A DNA stretch of 64,000 bases, taken from Argyresthia goedartella (Eukaryota; Arthropoda; Insecta; Lepidoptera; Argyresthiidae). The DNA is taken from the NCBI GenBank assembly GCA_949825045.1, contig OX463820.1:11048501-11112500 (forward strand), in the 5' to 3' direction. Positions 42,722 to 53,500 of this stretch are shown here, piece after piece. A model generated the notes under the pieces. That model was not told the DNA's origin, did not search any database, and saw only the letters and a list, made by a program, of their open reading frames with translations. The stretch's first letter is position 1. The number at the start of each line of letters is the position of its first letter. Both the position numbers and the translations under genes were made by a program.

Positions 42722-43133
42722 GTCAAGTACGAGTCTGACTCGCGCACAAAGGATACCGTACCACCGTACAATGGTAGGGATGGTGTGGAGTAAATAGATT
42801 GGATTTTACATAGCAAAATGTAGTTTACAAAGTTATTGGTGGGGCTACTTTCACCTCCATGTAAGTAACCAGGTGCATTCATAAGTTTGTATGTGGAATT
42901 GAAAGAATTGTTGCATGGGAGCCCCTTTAAATATTTATTTTATTCTGTTTTTTAGTATTTGTTGTTATAGCGGCAACAGAAATACATCATCTGTGAAAAT
43001 GTCGTCTATCTAACTATCACGGTTCTTGAGATACAGCCTGCTGACAGACGGACGGACGGGCGGACGGACGGGCAGCGGAGGCTTAGTAACAGGGTCCCGC
43101 TTGGCACCCTTCGGGTACGAACTCTAAAAAGGA
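42722..43133 (-). repeat. GGTTCCGTA-type dispersed repeat, long copy
   Basis: Left CGTCAAGTACGAGTCTGACT, right CAGGGTCCCGCTTGGCACCC and TTCGGGTACGAACTCTAAAA, with a GACGGACGGGCGGACGGACG run. The middle includes TATTGGTGGGGCTACTTTC, also seen in the group D repeat at 28835-29365. Confidence 0.85.
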
Positions 43134-45002
43134 AAATGGGGACAGCAAAAAAAAACCAGATCAACATTTCGCGGTTCTACCCGATTATCACTCCTTTTGC
43201 GTTGCGTGACTGTAACTTTGGTTGGACTTGGTCTTTCTGGATACATAATTTTATAACTTCTCTACTTCTAATTTTTATTCCAACATCACCCCTTCTCAGG
43301 ATCATTCAAAAGTGAGCCAGAACCTTTTAATAAATGCCTCTACAAACAATAAAATGAGCGATCTAGAAATCGCAACTCATATTTTGTTGATTCAGGTTGA
43401 AAGATGCTCTCTTCTTCCTTTATTCATTTGAAACAAATTTTAATAAAGTGTTTGATTGTGTAGTATTTGAACCTGAAAATAATTGTGGTTATGATGCTAT
43501 AATATTTTCTAGAAAAATATCTATTGTAATGCAAATCTTTATTTTCTAGGAACTGTCAATTGTACGTCTAGTAGAATGATCTGCCATTGAGTTTGTTTTT
43601 TTATTAAACTTGAACAATTTTCCGCTCTCATGTACTGATGGATCCAGTTCCTACTGATTTTCCATCGCATTTCCTAGCTATAGGTGCTATACACAATATA
43701 ACACAATCCATAACAGTATGTGGTCGACTATAACATGATTTTCCACTTCGAATTCACAGTTAAAGCAAAATAATATGTATTTCCTCAACAGTAAGTGTTA
43801 GCTTAATCGACAACCGACTTTATAACATAGTATATGAGATTGCACTAACCCCCGTTTTATCACAATAAGTCCGAGAGAGAATCCTTAATCCCACAAATAG
43901 CCACTTTTGCTGCGATTACATTACAAAGTCCAATATTTCTAACACAGTAGAAATAACAGCAAACAGAAGCGTTAGTGAAAATATTGAACATCCGGCCGGA
44001 TCCCGTTGTCCGTCCAGTGAGCCGGGAGTTTCTAGTGCGGCCTTAAAACAAATTTCCAGCAATATACGAGCTCTATTTCTTATGAATTTCGCCACTCCGC
44101 TAACTCAAAGCTTATGAGATAAATCCGTAAAACAAATAAAATAATAAGTAAGGGCGGGGCGGGCTACACGATGCAGCGCCGCCGCTGATAACATAATCGC
44201 AAAATGCTAATAGGCGTAACGTCAAAGCATGTGACGTACGACGTCAGTTCTGTTGAGTACTACGTCAGTCCTGTTGGGTTGAGCTTTATTGTTTCATCAG
44301 GTAAAATATTTCTTGTAGTTCTCGTTCCATTTTTTGTGGTCAGTAAACTGGATAGTAGATAGTTTTCTCTATTCTGTTTTAGTAAGTCTGTACTGAATCT
44401 TGCTTCAAAATTATTAAATCTATTTGGTTTTTTCAATGGTTATTTTTTTGGTTATTTTAAACCTGGTTCTATATTTCTTTGTTATATTTAGAGTGATAGT
44501 TGCTCTCACTATCCAATATCCTTGCTAGCCGTACTAACTTTTCGTCGCTCGTTCTATCGTGTCTCTGGGCGATGACGTCAAATAACAAAACTGACAGGAA
44601 CTGTCACGCTTAGGTCTATTCGATCTATTAGCATTTTGGGGGTTATACAATATGAAATCTATAAAAGATACCGGTAGGAAAGGGAATTTTAGGTCAACTA
44701 TAAAATCCCATACCCATAGATATTTTACAGGGAATATCAAGTTGTCTCGAGATTCCTCGCTTTAAGTCTTCCAGCTCTAAGTAAGCTTTTACCTACTCTT
44801 AAAAATACTACATACAATACGCTTCCAGTTCTCATTACGATAGGTACGGCTCCACGTCCACTGCCAAAAATTTGTGACTAAACCAAGCTGAGCGAACCTA
44901 GGCTAAGTGGAGCCTAAAGCATATGCCTGCATAGGGCATTTGGGCTTGAATCGGTTCGGAATTCCACCTCTAGGGTCTAATTAGATCTCAGTATTGCCTC
45001 AC
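43134..45002. other. No gene seen; intronic or 3' side of Rab26-like exon
   Basis: If the Rab26-like gene continues downstream, this is intron. A GC-richer patch at 43985-44200 (GGCGGGGCGGGCTACACGAT, GCAGCGCCGCCGCTGATAAC) looks unlike its surroundings. No exon with the next expected Rab motif (WDTAGQE) was found from here to base 1. Confidence 0.5.
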
Positions 45003-45113
45003 CGTGAAACCGATGCCGACGGTCGCCGAGAAGTTGCCTTGCTGGAACTTTCCGGTCTCGAACTGCACTAACAGGGAGGTTTTCCCCACGCCACTGTCGC
45101 CTAAGAGGATTGT
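45003..45113 (-). CDS. Rab26: Rab26-like GTPase, P-loop and switch I exon
   Basis: Minus strand, 111 bp, 37 codons, bordered by TATCCCACAG| and |GTGAGG. The translation starts TILLGDSGVGKTSLLVQFET, with the P-loop GDSGVGKT that binds GTP phosphate and Mg, and ends GNFSATVGIGFT, where the switch I/effector Thr is in SATVG. The FSATVGIGFT ending and the F..GKFQ.G spacing fit Rab26 (and less well Rab37), which act in secretory granule and synaptic vesicle traffic. Phase 0 at the 5' border joins directly to 51421-51582. Later exons (WDTAGQE, NKAD, SAK motifs, C-terminal Cys) are not in the window. Confidence 0.87.
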
Positions 45114-45324
45114 CTGTGGGATAAAGTATAACTATTTCAGTTAACAGCAAAGCAAATGCTCAAGAGATAATAGAAACATGAACAACAGTTTTTTTTACAC
45201 ATTGTGAATTCCATTCTAATAAATAACTATGCATATAACCAACTAAGATCCAGGCCACATCATTGCGTCGGCGTGCGGCATCATATCGCAAAAATCTGCA
45301 GCATATCGACTATGGGGTAGATAT

Positions 45325-45703
45325 GTCACCGTAAGATAGTCAAAACCGTTAGTTGATATACTAACGCGTTAGTTGATCAACTATCGACAGATAGTAAACC
45401 AGACCGACAGGGTTTTCGAATTTACGTTTCTTGTGTTCTTACATGTCAACCTAACACAAAGCCTGTTCGACAAAGCCTCTTGTCTTCACCTAAGCTACCG
45501 CAGTGTTTGCCCTGGTATTTCGATTGCAATTCAAGTTTAAACCAGTTTACTATTTAACTGTTTTAACCGTTAGTTTATAAACTAACGCTTTATATAGTAA
45601 GCAGCACGCTACAGTTTACTATCTGTCGATAGTTGACCAACTAACGAGAAAAAGAACGTTAGTTTATCAGCTAACCGTTTCGACAATCTTACGGTGATAT
45701 ACA
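45325..45703. mobile_element. Shared-core MITE, end type 2 (GTTAGTT ends)
   Basis: Arms of about 75 bp: TGTCACCGTAAGATAGTCAA, CGTTAGTTGATATACTAACG and AACTATCGACAGATAGTAAA on the left; the inverse on the right ending CAATCTTACGGTGATA. Inside is CATGTCAACCTAACAC and CACCTAAGCTACCGCAGTG, the core shared with 19252, 46599 and 53640. It lies just upstream of the P-loop exon within the intron. Confidence 0.85.
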
Positions 45704-46229
45704 TCATAAAGTTAATTACCCCAGTGGGTAATTAAGGTGGTGTGTTAGTATTTTTAACATGTTTAGAAGAGTAAAACTGAGCAAATATAAAAATCAACAC
45801 AATTTTTGGCAGCTACAAAAAATCGACATGTTGGGTCTTTTTCTGTTTCTCGCATATAATTTATTTACGGTGCATCCTTGCGAAAAATTACTTTCTATGA
45901 AATTAAAGATATTTTTTTTGCGTCTAATGATTACCAAAACTTCATATTTAGGTCAAGCGACATAGAAGGAAACCATGGTTAAAAAACGAAGTTTATTCCC
46001 AACTTTTTATATCTTGGTTCTTAAACGTGTGCAGCTTGGAAACGAGCACCACCCTCAGCGATCTCGTCATGGCTGGTGTGAGGGTTGGGGAAGAGTCGAG
46101 AGATGGCCTTCAGGTCTTCTGAACTGGTTATAGTGCTGCTCAGCTTCATCTTTCCTTGGCCCAAGTTTGGTTTGTATACTTACCGTGGTTTTAATCAAAT
46201 ACAGACATGATTGGGGAACACGAAGGACC
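45704..46229. other. No gene seen
   Basis: The plus frame at 45759-45965 shows no domain. No other feature recognised. Confidence 0.4.
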
Positions 46230-46512
46230 CAGTGGTTTCACACTCGCTTCTGAAGCAGGAGAAGCGGGTTCGAATCAGGTGGTGACTGTGTACCAATGAG
46301 ATAAGTTAGTACATGTACGAACTTTCCGACGATGGCAGAAAACATCGTGAAAAAATCTTTAATCTCCATAGCTGTGGCGATGGGGTAGCCCCCTGTCACG
46401 CAAAATGAAATATTTTAATAGCCGTTATTTATAACTGGCTAAACATGGGCAGAACAGAACCTCTGCAACCCCGTTTAGGAATGGCGTGACGCTATGCTAT
46501 GTAATGTTATAA
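46230..46512 (+). mobile_element. SINE group C, plus copy
   Basis: Head GTGGTTTCACACTCGCTTCT, B box CGGGTTCGAATCAGGTGG, then TACCAATGAGATAAGTTAGT, GGGGTAGCCCCCTGTCACGC, ATAACTGGCTAAACATGG and GGCGTGACGCTATGC. tRNA-like only in the promoter part. Confidence 0.78.
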
Positions 46513-46598
46513 GACAACCTTCTTTTCGGTATTTCGAGATTATGAGCAAACTATTAATGTTACAAACTTAGCTCTGTGCTTTATTAAGGCTAGAATTT

Positions 46599-46835
46599 AA
46601 TCGCACATCAAAAATACTGATGTGCACAGCAAAAAAGGATCAGCAAAAACACTTTTTATGTTTTAAATATTTTATGTGATTGAAAGTTTATGTTTTAAGT
46701 ATTTTTTGTTGTTCTTGCATGTTCAACCTAACACGAAGGATGGGGCTTCGCTTTACCCTTCACCTAAGCTACCGCAGTATTTTGCTCTAATATTTGCTGA
46801 GCAAATCAGTATTTTTGATGTGTAGTTTAATATTT
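46599..46835 (+). mobile_element. Shared-core MITE, end type 1, second copy
   Basis: Ends CGCACATCAAAAATACTGAT and inverse ATCAGTATTTTTGATGTGTA. The core is longer than in 19252, with CACGAAGGATGGGGCTTCGC and CCCTTCACCTAAGCTACCGC. Confidence 0.87.
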
Positions 46836-46894
46836 CCCCTTTATTAATAGGTATTCCACTTAATTAGCGGAGACTGTTAGAATATCCGTAAATA

Positions 46895-46965
46895 TACTTG
46901 TACTTATCTCATTGGTATCACCACCGGATTCGAATCTCCTGCATCTCCTGCGTGAGAGGCGAGCG
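46895..46965 (-). mobile_element. SINE group C, head fragment
   Basis: On minus: GCAGGAGATTCGAATCCGG, GTGGTGATACCAATGAGATA. Same head as 46230-46300, in reverse, about 380 bp downstream. Confidence 0.65.
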
Positions 46966-48041
46966 TGGAACTACTAGACCAGGAACTCTTTTTACGGAGC
47001 AAAGAGCAAAGAACGGCTTTGTCTCAATTCATAAAAAAAACAGTTTCACCTTCTTTTCCTTATTTCGAGATAGTGAGTGAACGTAGCCTCACAGACTTCG
47101 TTCTGAGCTCCAATGAAAGTTAATTAAATGTACTAATACTTTTTAATAACTTTTATCGTAAGGGGAGCGATTTTGCTCATATTTTATTCCGCACTCCCGG
47201 GCGGAATAAAAACTTGAAATCGACAAATTGATCATATACGAAGGGCCATAGCTCGATCCCCATAAGGTGCTGCAGTTGAGCTTAAACGGTTCTAAATTTA
47301 ATTAAGATTAAAATTATTGACTGTTGTCTGTCATTGCACGGACTTTTAGAGCAAAAATTCGAGGTTACCAAAAGTCAATTCAATGTTTTTTCAATTCAAG
47401 TTGTCCCGTGATATCTCGTGTTAATTATTTTTGATAATTACTCAGTTGCCATATATACAAGATAAAACTAGTGGGTCTGTGAGCTGTAGACCTCGCGAGT
47501 CGTTGGTGGAAAGCTGAAGTTCTTAACATACAAAGTTATGAATGCACCTGGTACCTTTATGGAGTATGCTGATTTTGTAAACTCAATTTTGCGATCTAAA
47601 ATCCAACCTATTGACTTTTCGCCAAAATTTTATAACCAATGACATTCCCACGTTCTCTACGAATTTAAACATATTTGTTAAAATTTTACATTTTCAAACC
47701 CCATATCCCCGCCATAAAACAGATAATTACCGAATCTTACAGAATTTCACGAGAATCGTTTGAGAAATGCGACCTATAGAGGAGATCTGCCGGACATACG
47801 GACATACGGACATACGAAAGAATTTTCGCCCAAGCTGGAAACGGACACGCTTCGCCTTCTCGGCTAAAAATAAAAATCACGCACCACCTTTTGTAACGAA
47901 CCCTTCAGTTTCGAGCCTTGACTGACCTGGGTGCGTTGTGTCACAGATTTTCCGACAACTTTTGTCAGGTTTTGATATGGAAAGCGGTTAGCAATAGCGT
48001 GGCGCTTTCCCCCTGCCCAGTGAGAACATTCAATTTGCAAT
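46966..48041. repeat. Mixed old repeats, group D-like at 47560-47850
   Basis: 47570-47640 carries CCTATTGACTTTTCGCC as in group D; 47790-47817 is a short tandem of GGACATAC. Before that, 47155-47230 has a GGGCGGAATAAAA block around GCACTCCCG. No gene supported. Confidence 0.5.
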
Positions 48042-48240
48042 TGACGACCTCCGTGGTGTTCCGGTCGAAGCTGTGCTTTCCAAGCGAGAGGTCCCGGGTT
48101 CGAAGCCCGGCTGGGGAGCCAGAAAAAAAAACTAGGTCTTGGGTGTTTACATGTTTGTGACTTGGCTGTATCTGGTTCCCATGACACACGGTGTCCTAGG
48201 GTAAGTAGTGCATTGTAAACGTTATGTTATGTTATGAAAT
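48042..48240 (+). mobile_element. tRNA-derived SINE, group B
   Basis: Head GACGACCTCCGTGGTGTTCC, B box CCCGGGTTCGAAGCCCGG, then GGTCTTGGGTGTTTACATGT, CTGGTTCCCATGACACACGG and an end of GTTAT repeats. A second copy is at 53290-53500. Both tRNA-related control boxes are visible, but the sequence does not fold as a complete tRNA. Confidence 0.85.
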
Positions 48241-48727
48241 AGAAATACACAATTTACTCAACTGTGATTGATGAGGAAGAAAACATGTTATATCTCATTG
48301 TAAAGGTATGCAAAGGTTAAATAAATACAAATTGATATTCCAGTTACATTCGAATCATAACATCGATGATAAATGCGTGTCGTCGCGCAATTCGACTTTA
48401 AATAGTATACTTTTCTATGAGCACGATGATGATCGACCATGATGTCGGTTCTCGCCTGCAGGTCGTAATTTACAACCGAATTCGACGAAAATTGGCACAC
48501 AATTTCCTTGATTTAATTAAAAGTTTAGTCGATCCCAATTTTTGATTGGGGGGAGAATAGGGTGGAAAAGGGGGGAAATTTTCTGTAGCGTTGGTTATCG
48601 ACGGATTTCAATCAAATTTAAGAGACATACTAAATACTTCTTTCTGCTCAAAACGTTGCGAAAAAAAGGGGGAGTGAAGTGGGCGAAAGGGGGGGGGGGG
48701 GGGTAAGTTTGCTGAAGCATTATAACG
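48241..48727. other. No gene seen; poly(G) tract
   Basis: A G homopolymer of about 16 at 48689-48704 lies in a G-rich, LINE- or repeat-like block (48540-48720). No coding sign. Confidence 0.5.
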
Positions 48728-49641
48728 GGTGTCCGCCGGCAGATATTGCATTTAAAAATAAATAAAATATAACATATGAAAACAAGTAAAGTTATTTATT
48801 GATTATTTTATACAAAAAACATGAGGGTTTTAGTTTTTTTTAATCACTCTACTTAGATGGCGTCCGTTTAACTGCAGGCATTCTTGCAATCTACTCCTCA
48901 TGTTGGCAAAAACTCGTTTGCAAAGACCTGGACCGATAGCTGCTATCTCGCATCGGATATTTTCCTGTAGGGCCCTTATTGTTGATGGTAAATTACTGTA
49001 TACGCGAGACTTGAGATAACCCCACAGAAAAAAGTTGCATGGGTCAAATATGGTGATCTGGATCTGGAGCCAGGTGAGGTCGCCAAAGCGACTTGTAAAT
49101 TTTCCAGGGAAAAGCTATCTCACTTTGGCCATACAGACCCCAGCGGTGTGTACCATGGCCCCATCCTGCTGAAAACGGGTTTAGTTATTTCAGGCAACAT
49201 GACGATGCAGCTCCGGTATAAAAAGTTATCCAGCATGCAGTATCGTTGCAAATTAACGGTTTCACGTTCGCCGAAAAAATTAAGGACCAATTATGCCATT
49301 GCCAGAAATCGCGCAACAAATAGGCATTTGATAGGCCTCTTTCGGATTGTTCGCGCTCCAATAACGAATTTTTGTTTGTCACGCCCATATCAACTGGTTC
49401 GACGGACCATCACTTAATCTTCGGCTATCGAAGTGCGAACAGAAACGACGCTTTGACACATTAATCGAATTATTGTTCGCGAAATACGCCTCAATCGCAA
49501 AAGCGCGGATAGATCTTAGTGGAGTGATTTTTAAAAACTAAAACCCTCATGTGTTTTGTGTAAAATAGTCAATGAATAACTTTACTTGTATTCATATTTT
49601 ATTTTTTATAAATTTTTTAGGCGTAAAATCTGCCGGACACC
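48728..49641 (-). mobile_element. Tc1/mariner-like element with long inverted repeats
   Basis: About 914 bp. The left end GGTGTCCGCCGGCAGATATT and the right end (inverse) GGTGTCCGGCAGATTTTACG begin arms of about 105 bp that both contain ACAAGTAAAGTTATT and CATGAGGGTTTTAG. Between them is a degenerate minus-strand transposase. TA dinucleotides flank both ends. Confidence 0.85.
48860..49480 (-). pseudogene. Tc1/mariner-type transposase remnant
   Basis: On minus, frames joined across stops read KPVFSRMGPWYTPLGSVW, then SLENLQVALATSPGSRSPYL, THATFFCGVISSLAYTV, and ISDARLQLSVQVFANEF. This order corresponds to the catalytic C-terminal half of transposases that read (C/S)PDLxPxDFFLWGYLK...IRxEIAAI in intact copies. 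The key PCDFFLWG block is degraded to HATFFCG. Many breaks; inactive. Confidence 0.68.
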
Positions 49642-49719
49642 TATATATGGACGGATTTTAATTTTTTAAATTGAAGCGCGGTCTACTGTTCTCACAGAAC
49701 CACTAGTTATTTAGTTTCA

Positions 49720-49910
49720 CCTGTCCCGGGCTCTGTCCGTATGTCTGTCTATAATCAAACCCTACAAGTCAAATTGGACCAACCTCCCCGTTTCCGATTG
49801 AGCTGAAATTTAGCATGCATATGTAAGTCGGATGACAGTGCAATATTTGTATGACATGGAGCTGATCGATGATGGAGCCGGAAGGTGGAACTCTGTAATA
49901 AATATGGACC
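49720..49910 (+). repeat. Group D dispersed repeat, partial
   Basis: AAGTCAAATTGGACCAACCT, CCGATTGAGCTGAAATTTAG, GATGACAGTGCAATATTTG and GGAGCTGATCGATGATGGAG match, in order, the inverse of 28880-29080. Confidence 0.75.
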
Positions 49911-50295
49911 CAACCCAAGAGAGTTTGGGGTTATCGGATTTGTCTTGCTTGACTCTACTCTGGTTCTAGAATTAGTTTCTTACTTTTTAGCGTTCCGTAT
50001 TTATTCGTTTACAACTAATAAAAGCTTATTTCAAAAAACGTTTTCGGTTAATGCTTGTTGACGTTTGATTTGCAATAAATTCATTTTCCTTCAAATATTA
50101 CAAGTAAAAGGTAATATGTTGTTTTGTTCATTCGGCTCAATAACTCCAAACCACAGCAAAAAATGTATGAGGGATGAAAAACCAATATTGATCGATTTGA
50201 GGGCTTCATTTACATTTTAAGTACATCTTATTATAGCGGAGTCTTAGAAAATGTTCCTTCGTACCAAATAACACATTTAAGAGAATTTCAGACAT
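49911..50295. other. No feature seen
   Basis: Unassigned intronic sequence of the Rab26-like gene. Confidence 0.4.
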
Positions 50296-50559
50296 AATAG
50301 GTATCACAGAAAGGTGTAGTCATATTTAAGGGTGTTTTAAGGGACATCTTCCGATCAACTTTCACTATGAAACCGATTTTTATCAGAGCAAATTTATTTT
50401 TCACTTCTCCATAAAAACCCGCTGACCAGGGTCAGACCGTATGGAGGACTGAAACATAAAGTTGCTCTGATCAAATCGGTGTAATAGTAAAAGTCGTTCA
50501 GAAAGATGCCCCTAAAAACACCCTGAAATATGACTGCACCTTTCTATTACACCCTGTAT
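50296..50559. mobile_element. MITE with TACAGGGTG-type ends
   Basis: The right end read inward is TACAGGGTGTAATAGAAAGG, TGCAGTCATATTTCAGGGTG; the left end is the diverged inverse (GGTATCACAGAAAGGTGTAG, TCATATTTAAGGGTG). Arms are about 95 bp with a GACCAGGGTCAGACC centre. Confidence 0.8.
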
Positions 50560-50699
50560 TTACCAAATCCAAGAGGCACCGCGTATCGAGTAACTTGATA
50601 ACTTCACCCCTCCCAGGGTAAAACTAAAACACAAATTAAGTAACTTCGTCGAGAGGCTCCAAGTTAAGGAAGTAAAAATTCTCAGTAGGTAAACATCGT

Positions 50700-50765
50700 T
50701 AACTTTCCCTAACAAGGTGGGCGAGACTCGAACCCAAACTTATCGGGTGACAATCTCCACGGTCG
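50700..50765 (-). repeat. tRNA-like fragment, probable SINE head
   Basis: On minus the sequence ends GTTTGGGTTCGAGTCTCGCC with B-box spacing, preceded by GACCGTGGAGATTGTCACCC. Acceptor stem pairing is not evident, so a tRNA gene is not claimed. Confidence 0.4.
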
Positions 50766-51103
50766 AAGCAATTTGTATTGAGGAGTTGACAAATAATCCT
50801 TATTTTTCGGTTACATTTTACGGCATTAAGTAGGTTTGAAGACGTCTGAATTTTTCTGACTTCACCATCATATCAAATTCTCAGCAAACTTTAGAGAATA
50901 ACGGGGTGGAATTTTGTTACGATTATGCAGCAAGTACTCGTTTGTGTTCCCACAAATCAGAATAAACATATTACTAATGTAATTTATATTTTAGTTATTT
51001 ATTGTGATTTTCATTAATTATTTGTGCCATTACAGCAAATGTTAAATCGACACAAAATACACGAAATAGTTACAAGATACAATAACAGTAATGCAGAATG
51101 AAT
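50766..51103. other. No feature seen
   Basis: AT-rich intron sequence leading into the hexanucleotide array. Confidence 0.4.
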
Positions 51104-51418
51104 GGCAATCGCCATCGTCATCGCATTTGCCATCGCCATCGCCATCGCCATCGCCATCGCCATCGCCATCGCCATCGCCATCGCCATCGCCATTGCCATC
51201 GCCATCGCCATCAGCATCACCATCACCATCGCCATCGCCATCGCCATCAACATCAACATCACCATCACCGTCGACATCGCCATCGCCTACACCATCGCCT
51301 TCAGCATCACCATCACCATCACCATCACCATCGCCATCGCCATCAGCAACTCCATCACCATCGACATCGCCGTCGCCTACACCATCGCCATCACCATCGC
51401 CATCGTCATCGCCATCTC
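51104..51418. repeat. GCCATC hexanucleotide array, about 315 bp
   Basis: Some 50 imperfect units of GCCATC, drifting to ACCATC, GACATC and AACATC toward the right. All six frames are partly open, giving Ser-Pro, His-Arg, Ile-Ala (plus) and Met-Ala (minus) repeats, which are artefacts. Its right edge meets the splice donor of the exon at 51421. Confidence 0.95.
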
Positions 51419-51420
51419 AC

Positions 51421-51582
51421 CTTATGTATCGGCACATCCTCGTCCGCTTGCGCCCTGAGCGGTGTGTCCGCGGGGGGCTTGTAGTCCCTGTACCCGGTGG
51501 GGGAGGGGGTGCCGCGCTGCGCCGGCGCACGCAGCTCGTCTTCGAACACGTCGTCGCTCATGCTGTCGTCCGTCGCCATTTG
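51421..51582 (-). CDS. Rab26: Rab26-like GTPase, N-terminal exon
   Basis: Minus strand, 162 bp, 54 codons, bordered by TTTTTCACACAG| and AAG|GTGAGA. Reads [37 protein letters not shown] and ends ADEDVPIHK. The exon is GC-rich in AT-rich DNA, acidic and Pro-rich, as in the variable N-terminal extension of Rab26. Joining to 45003-45113 gives DVPIHK|TILLGDSGVGKT in phase 0. The Met at 51579-51577 could be the start codon, with an untranslated exon upstream, or the frame may continue from an upstream exon. Identity rests on the join to the P-loop exon. Confidence 0.78.
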
Positions 51583-51717
51583 CTGTGTGAAAAACATAAA
51601 ATTGTATACGAGTGTCCAATGACATCAGAAGTAGAGCCGCCCAAAATGGATCCTAGTGGCCGCAGATCGCAGAATTTCTGGTCAATGGGGATGATTATGC
51701 AAAACTTTTTGTAACAC

Positions 51718-51886
51718 GAGTTTCATTCATCTGAGGTTTGTATCTTGATAAACATTGTCAACATCAACAAGACTTTGCATAAATGAGATTTGCTTACTTT
51801 TACTCTGTGACTCATTTGTAAGTAATCTCAGACGAATGAAACTCTTTGCTTACTTACTTACTTACTTACTTTCTTACTTACTTTAT
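51718..51886. repeat. Short foldback plus CTTA microsatellite
   Basis: GAGTTTCATTCATCTGAG at 51719 and its inverse CTCAGACGAATGAAACTC at about 51828-51845 form about 18 bp arms. A run of TTAC/CTTA units follows at 51845-51886. Confidence 0.7.
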
Positions 51887-52428
51887 GTTTATTATCTACA
51901 AAGTTTAAGCGCCCTCTGCGTGGAACTAATTTGACAGTTTGTTTCCCCATTTGGGTGGTATATGTCCAGTGCAGCCCCCCTAGCCAACCAAGATTTGTTA
52001 GACCGCTTCCGCTAAATTGTTTTCCCGTGCAGTGACTTTCAGCATTCGCATTTTTCGGCGATCTTATTGTTTAAACTCATAAATATTTTTTTTCCGACTT
52101 TTATGTAGTAGCGAAAATGTTTAAACGCTTTGGCCACGATTGCAGGTTTTTTAATAGCAATTTTTCTCAACTCTTGTTTTTATAATCGGACATATTCTAA
52201 TTCGCATATTTTTTCCGGCGTATTTATTTCTAGTTGCATAATTCCTTAATACAATTTTTATACGGGAACTAACGAACTCCTTGCTTTTACTAGATATTTT
52301 ACGTTTTTACTGAAATAAAATTTTAAATCGTTTTGCTAAACACAATTTAAAATTTATTAAAACAGTGGTGTTTGACGAAAATGAGAGATAAACGTAAGTA
52401 AAGAATGGCAAGTCTGCACTGTTTTCGT
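51887..52428. other. No gene seen
   Basis: AT-rich. This is where an upstream exon or promoter of the Rab26-like gene could lie, but none is visible. Confidence 0.4.
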
Positions 52429-52539
52429 GAATGGTCAAATCGTTTTATTCAAACATCAACTCTATGAATGTTCAAATCGTTTTATTCAAACATCAACTCT
52501 ATGAATGGTCAAATCGTTTTATTCAAACATCAACCCTAA
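52429..52539. repeat. Three tandem 37 bp units
   Basis: GAATGGTCAAATCGTTTTAT plus TCAAACATCAACTCTAT repeated three times with 1-3 changes; the unit boundaries are at 52466 and 52503. Confidence 0.93.
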
Positions 52540-53289
52540 GTCTGGCAGATAACTGACCGAGCGAGCGAAGCGTCGAGTTTCGAGATTGGCCGAAAATGCT
52601 TTTGTCAGTCTGTCTGTTCAAATATACTTCAAGTTCAAATATAGATTCAAGAAAAGTTCAATTAATTGGTATTTTTTATGTTTGTTTATAGATGCAAACA
52701 TAGTGATGCAACAATGGTCCAACAATAAAAAAAAAACGAATTTTGAAAACCTTTTTAAAAGCTCAGATAATTTCACTAGTATTTACAAGTAGTTCAATCT
52801 TAAAAATTGAAACACTCAACATGGTATACCAAACAGAAAAAAATCGATTTTTCGGACCTCAGCTGCGAGGTTTTAATATTTGTAAAAAATTGCGGCGGGC
52901 CCGACCCGGCCGGCCTCAAAAGCATAATTATGGCCTGTTAAAAAAAATACGGTTTCAACCTGAGGTTTCAATGTTTTTTTTGGCTAGTTAGCTAGCCTGT
53001 TTTTTCTGTCAACGTCGTCTGATATGCCAAAAAGAGATTGATATATCAACATACTTCACATTGAGCGTGAAATGCACAAACAAACATGTAAAAAAAACAA
53101 CGTAATTTATATATATTTATATTTTAAATATAAATAAACATGTTGTGTAATTGAACATCTTACAATGCCAAAACCGCATCATAAAATGGCTAAATAGTTT
53201 CTGAGAAGCCCTCTAGCGTCAACCATTCTGGCTTGCACTGCCCCCTGGTGGCCTACAACAACTAATGCGTTAGTTTACAAACAATCGGT
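52540..53289. other. No gene; dispersed repeat at 52553-52640
   Basis: ACCGAGCGAGCGAAGCG and GTCAGTCTGTCTGTTC resemble the group D head. The rest is AT-rich and unassigned, though it includes a GC patch GGCGGGCCCGACCCGGCCGG near 52895. Confidence 0.5.
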
Positions 53290-53500
53290 TTTGACAACCG
53301 CCGCCGTTGTGGCTCTGCCTAGCATGCGAGAGGTCCCGAGTTCGATCCCCGGCTGCAGGGGGATAAAGAAAAAGAAGAACCCCGAGTCTTGGATGTATAT
53401 ATGTGTGTGATGTCGCTGTTTCTGGTTCCCATGACACAGGGTACCCTAGTGTGGGGTCAGAAACAATGAATGTGTGTGTTTGTATATAAATGTTTGTATA
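53290..53500 (+). mobile_element. tRNA-derived SINE, group B, second copy
   Basis: GCCGTTGTGGCTCTGCCTAG, B box CCGAGTTCGATCCCCGG, AGTCTTGGATGTATATATG, CTGGTTCCCATGACACAGGG; ends in TGTATAT-rich tail. Same block order as 48042-48240. Confidence 0.83.

Noticed and set aside
47864..48189. 107-, 80- and 74-codon frames
   Set aside because: They read through SINE group B; the RTRDLSLGKHSF-like stretch is B-box sequence.
51104..51418. Possible CRISPR array
   Set aside because: Units are 6 bp with no spacers, and the context is a eukaryotic intron.
51091..51714. Open frames of 118-207 codons on plus and 89 on minus over the GCCATC array
   Set aside because: Translated microsatellite; a hexamer array is open in several frames at once. 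The only credible coding part is the minus exon 51421-51582.
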